Assembly: GCA_004154925.1 (NCBI GenBank)
Contig: QJNS01000034.1
Coordinates: 124,001 to 188,000 of the forward strand
Source of the DNA: Monosporascus cannonballus
Taxonomy: Eukaryota; Ascomycota; Sordariomycetes; Xylariales
Direction of reading: 5' to 3'
DNA: 64,000 bases
Part shown: positions 24,974 through 34,410 of the stretch, one piece after another
Layout: each line of letters opens with the position of its first letter
How positions within the stretch are numbered: position 1 is the first letter of the stretch
Program-made: the position numbers and the translations under genes
Notes under the pieces: model-generated
Seen by the model: only the letters and a program-made list of their open reading frames with translations
Database searches by the model: none
What the model was told of the DNA's origin: nothing

Positions 24974-25599
24974 TATTAAGAAATCTCCTTTTCGCAAACG
25001 GTCCGTCGCCGTAAGAAATACGCCAACGTTACGCACCCGTTATTCGTACGCAGCTTATTCGCCATGGATACCAAAAAACCGCGCCGTTAAATTTTACAAA
25101 CCGTTCGCAAATTATAAGGCCATAAGGACCATAACGTTTAAAGGCTCGAAATAAATAGGAAATTACTCGTTAACGGAAAGGTAATTGGCGATAATCATAC
25201 ATAGCTTTTTTATATCTGGGAAATTTTTAGCCGTTAGTTTTAAAAGTTAACGTTTTTGCTATATATATAAAAAACCTTAAAAAAATTAAATTTTTAAATT
25301 TTCTTAAATTATATTGCTATTATTTTAAAAAAAATTTAATAAAAAATAAAAAGTTAATTAACGTTTAATTAAATTATATTAATATAATATTTAAATAACG
25401 TTCGAATATATTTTTATATTCGAAAATACTTTTTATTAAACCGGAAACAATAAATAACCGGATAAAACCAAAATTTTCTTATTAATTTTAAGCTTTAATA
25501 CCGAAACGAAAAAATAACTGGATTATAAAAGGTAATTTAATATTTAGAAAAAATTCGCATAATTTTTTTATTATTTAAAAATATTATTATTAATGGTTT

Positions 25600-26120
25600 T
25601 TATCCCGGCGTATTTATGCATAATAATTTTTTAATCGGAAAACGATATTATAAAAGGTATGGAAATCGGTACCTTAACCGTTAATTATTAATATAAGCGC
25701 CGTTGGCGAACGGAAGGGCGTTATTTAAGGTATAGCAAAACGGGGCATTTTTGGAGAAATTATCTCAAAGGGAAAAAAGTCGCCGTCCAACATATTAACG
25801 TTAATAAGGCCCCAAAGGTTCCGTCGTTATTTAAACGATAAAAAGTAACCGCGAAAACGTTTAACAAAACCTGGAAGGACCTAAATAAGTTTAACGCTTA
25901 CAAAACGTTAAAGGAACTGGCAGAAAAAAAGCCTTGGGGAAAATAACACGAGGATATAGAGTTGGTAACGCGTAATACGCTAGAAACGTACGGGCGTAAA
26001 GTACGCGGCGTGGTTTTTCCGTGATTATCGGAGGACCCCTCGGATTAGGATTTGCGAATATCGCCGCTTTGGAATAAGGTTCCTAAAAGGGTATTACGAA
26101 TAAACGTTTGCCGCGTAATA
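25600..26120 (+). pseudogene. gag remnant of element F with mutated CCHC knuckle
   Basis: The frame reads a zinc-knuckle skeleton at 25722-25763: Y-x2-Y-x4-H-x4-Y around SKTGHFWRN. All three positions expected to be Cys are Tyr, each explainable by one G-to-A change, while His is kept. Lys-rich sequence follows (KGKKVAVQHINVNKAPKVP), with RIP-type stops. The start and end of the original gag cannot be fixed. No pol follows before the 3' LTR. Confidence 0.65.
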
Positions 26121-26156
26121 GGAAAAAACGAGGATTGGATTTAAAGGGGGGGTTTA

Positions 26157-26321
26157 TGTCACGGGCCAAGGGCCTTAGTAAAGGGATTAATGTAACGCTA
26201 ATCCCGTGGCTCCCGTATATATAGCTAACTGCTCCCACGTATTTTCTTAGCTGTTCCCTAGATTTCTCAATAGACCTGTTGTGGCCCATACCCTTAGTTA
26301 CTGCGTATGCAGCCCCTTACA
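26157..26321 (+). repeat. 3' LTR of element F (165 bp)
   Basis: Same length as 24809-24973; ends TTACA at 26321, followed by target duplication ACTAT. Confidence 0.88.
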
Positions 26322-27941
26322 ACTATCGTTCCAAAAATCTCCTATAAATTAATGTATTTCTTCTTTAATAGCTTTTTTTTTTCTGGAGATCTGTAATAAA
26401 TATCAATTAAAAATAAAAATCCGTAATAACTTTTTAATAATACTTTTTTATCGTACGCTGGATTAACTCCTTTTCCGTTTAGTAATTACATTATCCATAA
26501 TAACAAAAAAAGTTTTCTTGCAGGTATTATTTTTTTTCGGACCAACTTTTTATTTCGGCCAATTGTTAAACATTTTTTAAGGTTATGATTCGAAATTATC
26601 GATATTATTATTTATCGTCCTTATTATTTCCGGTACGATTTAGAAAATCGAATCCCTTATAATATATACGGGTAATTCGTTTGTAAATATATTATTTTTA
26701 TTTTTCGTAATCGGGATATTTTCGTCGTCGATAATATATGACGTATATTTTGCCATATTAATCGGGAGTTTCGGGATAAACTTTTTCTGTTTAATTCTGG
26801 TATTCGTATAATTATTTATATAATGCTTTTTATTATATTCGCAATATTTATTAAGTCAGCTTTTTGGCTTTTCGTATCCTTTGTCGAATTTCTTATCGTA
26901 TTAATTCTTATTAAACCTTTTATTATAAATCTGACGTATATTTGGCTTATATTATATTAATAATTTTATTATCGTTTCCTTAAATATTTTTGGATTATCC
27001 TTCAGATATAAGGATTTAGTTATCCTATCGTGGCTTTTTAGATTTTTTATACTTATAGGTTTTGTGTCTTATTTTACTATAATTAAAATATTTAATTTAA
27101 CTTTAATCTTATTTATAAATAACGTTGAATTCCATAAATCCTAGCGCCGTTCCGTAAAAAGTAAAAAATACATTTTTTCCCTTAATTAAACTTATTATAT
27201 TTTAAACGTAAAATATATTATTTTTTTTATCGTTTTTTAAATTATGGATTATTAATTTTAATTATCTTTATAATATACCGGTCCAGGGCAATTAATTATT
27301 TAATGTAAAGAATTTCATTTTTTATATTATCTTTTAACCTTTTATAAAATATATCGATAAAGTCATTAATTTCGTTATTTTCTCATTCCGTTTTAATTGT
27401 AAAACTTTTGAAAATTACGGCATATTTAGATATAGGTTTTTTTTTAATCGGAATTATAAAAATTATTAAACCGTAAATTGTTTTTTATCCGGATTGCCGA
27501 AATTATCGCGTATTTTATTTTCGAAATTAATATAAAGTTAAAAAATTTATTAATAAAATTTTTTTATTTAGCTTTTTTACTTCTAGGAAATTTCTTATAA
27601 TAGGTTTAAACTAATTAGCCGTATTTCTTATTAAGCATATTCCTACTGTTAAAACCTAATTTGCTAAGTTATTAAGATTTAAAAAGTAAAAGTAAATTCG
27701 TACTTAAATTAAAAAGGTTTAAAAGTTATTTTTTTATCGTAAAACTCCGGCTTTTTAAGTTTTATACGGGCAAAAAAAATTAAGCAAACAACGTAACCTT
27801 AATTTATTGAATTTCTCTTTCCAATTCCCGAATTCGAGCCTAAAGCTGCTAAATAAGGGTTTTTTAAGCGTTAATCAACATTTTAACAATATTAAATATT
27901 ACTTAAAATTTAACGGTATTATTAAATAAAATTTTGTAACG

Positions 27942-28356
27942 TATAACGATTATACCATTTAACTAATTATTAAACCTTAAGTTGACGGGTTTATATTAAT
28001 AGAAATATCATAAGAATTTAAATAATAAATATAATAATATATTACGTTTCGTAATACTAAGGATATCTTAAGTAATAATATTATATTGTAAGCTAAAATT
28101 ATTTAAATTATAGAAATAATAAACGTATATATCTTCGTTCTGGCTTAAGATGCTTATTATGGCTTAACGGCACTTTTCTGGTTAAGTTTCCTTAAGCCCC
28201 TTTAAGCCCCCTTTGGTGCTTAACCGGCTCAAGCCCTATTAATCAATTAGGGTCCTTGAGCCTTTTGAGCTAGTTACGTAACCTCTTAACTAGGTCGGGG
28301 TCTGGCGCTTTAGAATCCCGACTGTTTTTAGAAGCCAAAACCGTTAGGTTATAACA
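27942..28356 (-). repeat. 5' LTR of chromovirus C (415 bp)
   Basis: Pairs with 20279-20693. On the minus strand it begins TGTTATAACC at 28356. The half from about 28140 to 28356 is noticeably less mutated than the rest. Confidence 0.92.
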
Positions 28357-29484
28357 GCTATACTTTACAATTTTTTTCATTATAATATTATTAATAGTTA
28401 TTATATATGTAAATTAATATATATAAGTAAAATAAATAAAATGTAAATTACGGATATTGGTATATTTAGGTCGGAAATCTTTTTATTTCGATAATAAATA
28501 TGCTTTATCGATAATAACCAAATTATATTATCGTTCGAAAACAAAATTTAATATAACAATCTGGAATTAATTACTCGATATTTGTCTAAAATTAAAAATA
28601 ATATGGTTATACTATCCGACAATTATACGGTTAAATATTTTTAAATTACGTTTTTTCGTATCTGCAAATATCAGAACAAAAATAAAACATAAAATTATTA
28701 ACATAAAAATTCGTTATTTTTTATTAACTTAATTAATAATATAATTTAAATAATAATTAAATCGGTTATTAAAAAAGATTTAAATAATTAAAATTTTCTT
28801 AAAACTTATTTTAATAATATTAATTTTTTAAGTTATTTAAAAATTAAATTATATATTATATCGACTTCTTCTTCTTATAAAATACGGTCGTATTTGCCAA
28901 ATATAATACTTAATATAAGGCGTATAAACTGACGGCGTAAAGCTTTCGTAAGATTATCGACCGTATACATAACGTTAGCATATAGGTTAATTACGTTTGT
29001 ATCGGCAAAAAACCGGTAAAGGTATTAGATAAAAATAAATATTTTATTTTAGACCTTTAAATATATTATCCGCATTTAGCTAATTAGGGAAAAAATATAT
29101 TTTAAGGCTTATTACGAATGCTTTTAAACCCTATATATTATTATTTTAACTTATATAATTATATTATTATCGTATTAATTTAATAAGAATAAAAAATTAT
29201 AATATATATTAATTAAAATTCTAGATTATTTTTTTATTATAATAATTTTTATTTTGTATTAAATAAAATTATTATTATATTAGGAAATAAAGATTTTAAT
29301 TTTTTATTAAATTATAAAGGTTAAAATACTAAAAGCTTTGTAATTAATATATATTATTAAAATTAATAATAATAATTTCTGCGAATTTATATAAAAACAT
29401 ATTAAACGGAACAAAAAAATCATAATTTGCCACCAAACTTTATTTTCGAAGTTTTATTATTTTTGTAGGTATTATTTTTAAAGG

Positions 29485-29720
29485 AGTTTAGCTGATATAT
29501 TGGACCCCTAACAGATACTTCTTGACTAAAAGCTATAGCTGTGGCTACGACTGCTGCGCCGCAGGCGCAGCCACAACCTCCAAAATGGGGTCCTGATCAC
29601 GATAAGACAACGTTTTCGGTCGAAATTAACCATCTTTACTCGAAATCGATTGACGAAAGGGTTATTAAGTTATCGCGGAGTGAAGCTTTAAGGAATGGTT
29701 GTTGTTGTAGAGAAAAGTCG
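29485..29720. other. Unmutated 5' segment of transposon D, right copy
   Basis: Between the AT-rich block and the TIR is 236 bp of normal composition. An 84-codon plus-strand frame (29541-29795) crosses the TIR and leaves the transposon, so I do not take it as a gene. No transposase N-terminus was recognised on the minus strand. Confidence 0.5.
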
Positions 29721-29760
29721 TATTTATTGTTAGGGTTATTCATTATGTGGGGTCCGAGGT
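29721..29760 (-). repeat. 40-bp terminal inverted repeat of D (right copy, 5' end)
   Basis: Plus strand reads into GGGGTCCGAGGT followed by TA (29761-29762); inverse of 18464-18503. Confidence 0.8.
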
Positions 29761-29763
29761 TAG

Positions 29764-30046
29764 CCGTGGTCGTCGCCTCAACCCTGCATTACTAATGGCG
29801 GCACAGCAATGCAATCCCCGTTTGCATGCTACAGTCCTTACGTGCTTCCAAGGGTTATCCCTCACTTATCTACACCTTTTCCTTTTCCCCCTTACCCAGG
29901 ATTCGGTGCATATTTGACAGTACCATGCCCGCGCAGTGATGGTCCGAGGCCGAGCGATCGCCGTTGGCATCTTCTCCTTATACAGAATTCACTTCTTCGC
30001 GCAATACCCATAGTAGGATATTAGACCGATGTGAGCAAGCGAGACG
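29764..30046. other. Promoter region of the USP gene
   Basis: 283 bp of normal composition from the transposon end to the USP start codon, with pyrimidine-rich stretches (about 29870-29900). No other gene is seen. The transposon insertion limits the undisturbed upstream region of the protease gene to this distance. Confidence 0.45.
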
Positions 30047-31972
30047 ATGCCGGAAAAACCGCTTACTGTTGCGACGTACGCGGCGGGTGCGTCTCTGGCC
30101 GCCATTACGCTATTCTACGTTTTCGCCCCGACCTACTTCATCGACAGCGATTCCAATTCGGCCCGCAAGAAAGGCGTCGTCGGTCTCTCTAACCCCGCCA
30201 ACGATTGCTTCATCAATTCCGTCCTGCAGGCCCTTGCTGGGCTCACCGACCTTCGTATCTACCTGATCCGGGAAACCCACCGAAGGGACATCGACGAGCC
30301 CTGGGTATACCAGCAGCTTGTGCAGGACCCCTCCCGGAAGAATGCGCCCGAGTGGAAAATCGAGAGTCTACAAGCAGGCATTGTCACTAGGGGCCTGAAG
30401 GAGGTCCTAGACGCCCTCAACGAGCGCCCGATATATAAGAAGACCATATCCGCTGCCCCCTTTGTCCGGGTCTTGGAGACCGCTTTTAGACAGCGGATCA
30501 GTAGACAGCAACAAGATGCTCAGGAGTTCTTGCAGGTCGTGGCCGAGCGTCTCTGTGACGAATACCATGCGGGGAAGAGAGCCAGAGAAGCTGCGAGGAG
30601 AAAAGGTGGAATTGCGAGCGCGACGGACAATGGCTCTTCCCCGGATACGCTAACTGCAGATGCGATAGGGGACCGACTCTCAGGAATTGGGCTTAATAAT
30701 GGAACAGGCAGCAAGGTGTCCCTAGACGCCGTTGCACCGTTACCCAGCGGAGACCAAGATGCCGAGGAGGGGTTTCCCTTGGAAGGGAAGTACGAAAGCC
30801 AAATCGAGTGCCAAAAATGTGGCTTCAAACCTAAACCCACCGAGAGCACGTTCTGTACCTTAACATTGAACGTTCCACAGTCGAGCTCGACAACCCTCAA
30901 CACCTGTCTGGATGGCTTCTTCAAGACGGAGTATGTGGACGATTTCAAGTGCGAGATGTGTCGACTGTTACACGCACGAGACACGTTGGAGGCCAACATG
31001 CGGCGATCCAGTTCCGAGGAATTCAAGACAAGCGCGGCGCAGTCCATTGCAAAACTTCAAGCCGCCATCGACACGGATCCTGAGAACGTCCCGGACGACG
31101 TCGCGCTACCGGACCTGCAGCACACCCCCAAGTGCAAAATCGCTCGACACACCCGCATTACGAGCTTCCCCAAGATCATGGCCATACATTTGTCGAGGTC
31201 GATATACGATGCTAGTATGTCTTTGAAGAACTCGGCCAAGGTGTCATTTCCGGAACGGTTGCCGATGGGTGGCCTGCTGGGTCAGAGGAGATACAGACTC
31301 TTGGGTACTGTTACACATAAAGGGAGCCACCATAGCGGGCACTACGAGTCATTCAGGCGACAGAACGTCTCCCTGCCCTTTGCGACAGCAAACGCCTTCC
31401 AACAATCCGGCGTCTTCACAAAATCCGGCAATCCCAGCCCAGCCTCGACTCCCCGTATACGTGCCATCCAGAAGTCGGCAGAGGCGAGCCCGGTCGGGTC
31501 AACGCCGGACCTTATCTCGACCAATTCGCCGGCCAGCTCTTCTAACCTCTCCGTCGACGCCCTATATCGTGAATCCGTTGACGCGATTCCCCGGTCCTCA
31601 CCAACAGCGAACGGACGGGGTTCCCCTCGCCCCGGATCGTCGCTGCAGAAAGAGCGCGACCCGGACGCGATTAGTCTAAGGTCAATGGCTGCCTCGGCCC
31701 GATCAACCGTATCGAGGATATCGAACTCGGTCAGGAATAGTCGTCCCGGTAGCCCCAAGACGCCCCTGGCACCTACGGCGGTTACCGCGCCGCCCAACCA
31801 GCAGTCGACAAACAGGAACAATGCACCGAAGCGCCGCAAGCATAACGATCGCTGGTGGCGGATCAGTGACGAGAAAATCAAGGAAGCGAAGACCACCGAG
31901 GTGCTCGGCATGCAGCGCGAGGTCTACCTGCTGTTCTACGAGCTGGAACGAGAACGCACGGCAGAGCCATAG
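30047..31972 (+). CDS. Ubiquitin-specific protease (USP, C19), membrane-anchored, UBP16-like
   Basis: Deubiquitinase of 641 residues in one exon, removing ubiquitin from target proteins. The N-terminus has one hydrophobic segment (about residues 9-31) ahead of the catalytic domain, as in yeast Ubp16 of the mitochondrial outer membrane. The Cys box is GLSNPANDCFINSVLQ with nucleophile Cys54, and the His box is HKGSHHSGHYESF with His432. The final box, RWWRISDEKIKEA near residue 605, supplies the third catalytic residue. Two CxxC pairs (255/258 and 302/305) form the usual zinc ribbon. Between His box and last box lies a Ser/Pro-rich insertion of about 170 residues (436-602), unusually long and probably disordered. 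It starts 284 bp from the transposon border and is itself undamaged. Mitochondrial location is inferred from the anchor. Confidence 0.88.
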   Translation: MPEKPLTVATYAAGASLAAITLFYVFAPTYFIDSDSNSARKKGVVGLSNPANDCFINSVLQALAGLTDLRIYLIRETHRRDIDEPWVYQQLVQDPSRKNAPEWKIESLQAGIVTRGLKEVLDALNERPIYKKTISAAPFVRVLETAFRQRISRQQQDAQEFLQVVAERLCDEYHAGKRAREAARRKGGIASATDNGSSPDTLTADAIGDRLSGIGLNNGTGSKVSLDAVAPLPSGDQDAEEGFPLEGKYESQIECQKCGFKPKPTESTFCTLTLNVPQSSSTTLNTCLDGFFKTEYVDDFKCEMCRLLHARDTLEANMRRSSSEEFKTSAAQSIAKLQAAIDTDPENVPDDVALPDLQHTPKCKIARHTRITSFPKIMAIHLSRSIYDASMSLKNSAKVSFPERLPMGGLLGQRRYRLLGTVTHKGSHHSGHYESFRRQNVSLPFATANAFQQSGVFTKSGNPSPASTPRIRAIQKSAEASPVGSTPDLISTNSPASSSNLSVDALYRESVDAIPRSSPTANGRGSPRPGSSLQKERDPDAISLRSMAASARSTVSRISNSVRNSRPGSPKTPLAPTAVTAPPNQQSTNRNNAPKRRKHNDRWWRISDEKIKEAKTTEVLGMQREVYLLFYELERERTAEP

Positions 31973-34184
31973 GAGGATCGTCGCCGACTCCCCAAACTGG
32001 TGTCTGGTTCATCTGCCCAGCATTACGCCCAGAGCACGGGTACCGGCGAAGATTCATCTACCACTCCGATTGGTGGTCGGGGACCCAATGATGAGGTTGG
32101 AAACGTGTTATTCAGGGCCAGGTACGCTATTGGGTACACCATTGAGAGGGCTGCGCAAAACATGAGGCTGACCGTTAGACGGTCGCGGAACGAGTTTATG
32201 GGTTATTGCGATACTCAAGATGCGGAGACTGACAACGGCGAGACCGATAGGTGCGGATGGACAGGAGCCGGGTTTTTCGGGTCAACCTCGTCGCCTGAGA
32301 ACCCAGACTCGGCTTTCCCAATGCGTCTTAGAAGGGATGGCCATTCCAGAATGGCAGGAGGCGGAACCCAGCCGGCATCTCTCCGTGTCAGCGACCATGC
32401 ATGATTCACCTGCTCACATACTGGATTTAAACGGGCTAGAATTCTGGGGTTGGATGAATTAGATATAAACGAGCTCAATATTTAGATTAGGGAACACCAG
32501 CCGCTGTTGAAGTTCCTAGAAGAGGAGAGGAATGAAAAGAAGAGAGACAAGAACTGGGCAGAGGACGATGATGATTAGTGGGATAAGCGTCCTCACAGCT
32601 CGCACTGGTCTCAGGGTTGGCGACACGCCTTGTGCCGGGATGAGGCAGGGAATGTATCCTTGGCGTTTATGTAAATGCGCATTAGAGAAGCGATGAAGCG
32701 ATACTCAGAGCAGTGAAAATTAGGTAGCGTCACGGCTGAAATGAGCCGGTCAAAAGCGGTTGATGATATATTAAGGCACTCCAGAAAACCGTACATTACC
32801 TACCAAATTACTCACACTTCGAAAGGGGCCGTGGAGTATGTAGTAGGTATGCCATCATCAGCCAGTTTCTATCCGGCCCGATGAGCAACCGAGAAAGGGG
32901 AGCCCCCCCCCACCACCGTCTGACACAAGCACAGTCTCCACGCCGTGACCGCGACATCGCAAACGGGAGCGTCTTCTGCGGTTGTCTCGTTACCATATCG
33001 TATCGTGACGAAGCCCTCCCTACCTCGTCGTTTCGATCGCCCGAGCGGGATCGATTGCCGGGGTTATTCGTGTTTCAAGAACCGACCTTTCCCGTGATAT
33101 TCCGTCTTCGTGGTGGGGTTCCGCCCGAGCAATCGGCAGATTTCGCGAAACCTGCCTTGCTGGATTATCGTCAGTACTGTATGTGGAAGAACCACGGCGG
33201 GGGCCCCCTGGATATGCATCTGACAGTTACGCCACTATACATTGGTTAACTAGCAGTCACCGGAGGCATCCAATTCCTAATTGATTGGGCTGTTTCAAAT
33301 TTCCATCCCCCCTGCCTACGTGTTTCGCGCATGTATTACCCACGTAGGATAAGAGACACATATTAATACCCAAGCATTGAGTGCTGAGTCAATTGGTCTC
33401 TCAGTGTCTTCGCGTGTACTGGAAGCTTTGGAGGGACTGATACTTTACGTCATCTTGAAGTGTCAAAGCCTTCCCTATGTAGGCAGTATTACGCAGATAT
33501 TCAGCTCGTCCCGCCAAGATGTTCAGTACGAGGGGTTCTATTTGACGAAGGGACGTTCTGGGTACATAAAATATTAAAGCTGAGTTTGCCTAGAGAGTAA
33601 TTATTACGGGCGGATTATATTATGGATCAGAGAAGAATCGTCAGATGAAAAGAGTAACATCAACGCCGTTCGTATTTATGGAGTGTATCGTCGTCCATTA
33701 CGGATGAAGGGAAGATGTGTGGTAGCGGCCGTGGGGACATGAGTTCATACAACATCGAAGCCCATGATGCCAGCCATTGGTGAGGTAATGGGTATTGGGA
33801 ATGCAGCTTCCCGAGTGGAGGACACAGCTCCCGCCTTCGACCTACCGATTAGCGGATCCGTCGTGCAGATAGATTTCCCGTTTAGATGGAAAAGTGCGGC
33901 TTATTTTCATAAAGGCCGAAAGTTAAAAAACCCCACCCTGCCTGGCTTTTGCTTTGGGATCAAAACCTCAGATCTCCCCAAGCTCGCCGGTCTGAAATCT
34001 CTTCCCTCAACACACCCGCAACACCTACATCGTATGTCAACCTAGATTGTCTGGTAAGTGAGAAGGAGGCGAGGAGCTATCAGGTCACCGAGTGTATACA
34101 CACACCTCAATTTTCCTGCCTCTTACTAGAGGACAGCTACAAAGCAGTCTATAGGTACTGTCAACAAAAGGAATTGACCTAATG
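31973..34184. other. Gene-poor stretch with one possible gene remnant
   Basis: No recognised gene in 2.2 kb. At 32430-32577 a plus-strand frame ends like a protein C-terminus (QPLLKFLEEERNEKKR, then an acidic tail before TAG at 32575-32577). It is preceded in frame by GLDELDINELNI and a TAG that could have been CAG. I read this as a decayed exon of an unknown gene. Other open frames here (32000-32404, 32881-33249, 33764-34045) have no recognisable content and uneven composition. Confidence 0.4.
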
Positions 34185-34410
34185 GAAATCTCAACTCTTA
34201 TTTACTGCCCCTCAACAACACCCCGCCATCCCACCACGTCCCATCATCCTTATCGTCCCACCCTTCTCACCCAATCTCCCTTCGTCCCAAAAATCATTAT
34301 CCGTCTTCAATCCCTTTTTACTAACTTCTTGTATAGATTGGTTGCATATTCCATCCCATCTCGCCTTGTAACAGTCTATTGTAATCGAAGGAGTAGCTCG
34401 AAACCCCGCC
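34185..34410 (+). promoter_or_regulatory. Pyrimidine-rich promoter/leader of the aldolase gene
   Basis: A C/T-rich, G-poor tract (about 34200-34300, repeated CCC, CATCC and TCTCACCC blocks) directly upstream of the start codon. Such tracts near the transcription start are typical of strongly expressed genes in filamentous fungi, which fits a glycolytic enzyme. No precise start site can be set. Confidence 0.45.

Larger units (their letters stand above)
24809..26321 (+). mobile_element. Small Gag-only LTR retrotransposon F (TRIM/TR-GAG type), nested in C
   Basis: 1,513 bp: direct terminal repeats of 165 bp (24809-24973 and 26157-26321) beginning TGTCACGGGCC and ending TTACA. They are flanked by ATTAT (24804-24808) and ACTAT (26322-26326), a 5-bp duplication differing by one C-to-T. 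A G-rich polypurine tract (AAAGGGGGGG, about 26142-26151) precedes the 3' repeat. The internal 1.2 kb is too short for pol and I see no RT or integrase motif. It has a gag-like frame with a knuckle-shaped motif. It therefore looks non-autonomous and would have depended on enzymes from another element. Orientation is opposite to C. Confidence 0.85.
21340..27881 (-). pseudogene. gag-pol of chromovirus C (RIP-inactivated; RT active site deleted)
   Basis: Minus-strand frame starting at the ATG complementary to 27879-27881. The gag zinc-knuckle region is near 27060. RT, RNase H and integrase run between about 23900 and 21700, and the chromodomain (YLIK...ENT) lies near 21360-21440. In the RT, around 23572-23584, the frame passes directly from LDIF to IFSKTE, where B has LDIF-VVCYLDDIF-IFLKTE. 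Nine codons including the catalytic YLDD are gone in frame. Element F interrupts the frame at 24809-26321. There are numerous RIP-type stops. Confidence 0.85.
20279..28356 (-). mobile_element. Ty3/Gypsy chromovirus C, RIP-degraded, nested in D
   Basis: Complete element on the minus strand. Its 415-bp LTRs are 27942-28356 (5') and 20279-20693 (3'). The target duplication GCTAT lies at 20274-20278 and 28357-28361. The empty site is preserved in the left copy of D near 738-742 (ATGGC/ATAGC context), confirming the borders. Without element F (24809-26321) it is about 6.6 kb. The LTR 3' part resembles those of A and B, but the first third is different. Gene order is as in B, with an antisense ORF next to the 3' LTR. 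Confidence 0.93.
18461..29763 (-). mobile_element. DNA transposon D, right copy (complete ends), interrupted by chromovirus C
   Basis: Bounded by 40-bp terminal inverted repeats at 18464-18503 and 29721-29760 (three mismatches), each next to TA (18462-18463 and 29761-29762), the target of Tc1/mariner elements. Without C (20279-28356) it is about 3.2 kb. The interior (19310-29480) is RIP-saturated, while both outer segments keep normal composition. The minus strand near the 3' end encodes a transposase C-terminus resembling Fot1/pogo DDE proteins. The central DDE domain is not legible. The boundary of the AT-rich part may reflect an older insertion instead of only the range of RIP. Confidence 0.75.

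Noticed and set aside
1..29480. AT-rich blocks as mitochondrial DNA or a bacterial insertion
   Set aside because: The content is nuclear-type Ty3/Gypsy elements with RIP-type transitions; no mitochondrial gene is seen.
19310..29480. Centromere assignment for the AT-rich region
   Set aside because: RIP-saturated retrotransposon nests occur in centromeres and in ordinary heterochromatin; nothing in the sequence decides.
29541..29795. 84-codon ORF MATTAAPQ... as a gene
   Set aside because: It runs from inside transposon D across its TIR into flanking DNA and has no recognisable domain.
30520..31047. 175-codon minus-strand ORF and others opposite the USP gene
   Set aside because: Shadows of the protease coding sequence.
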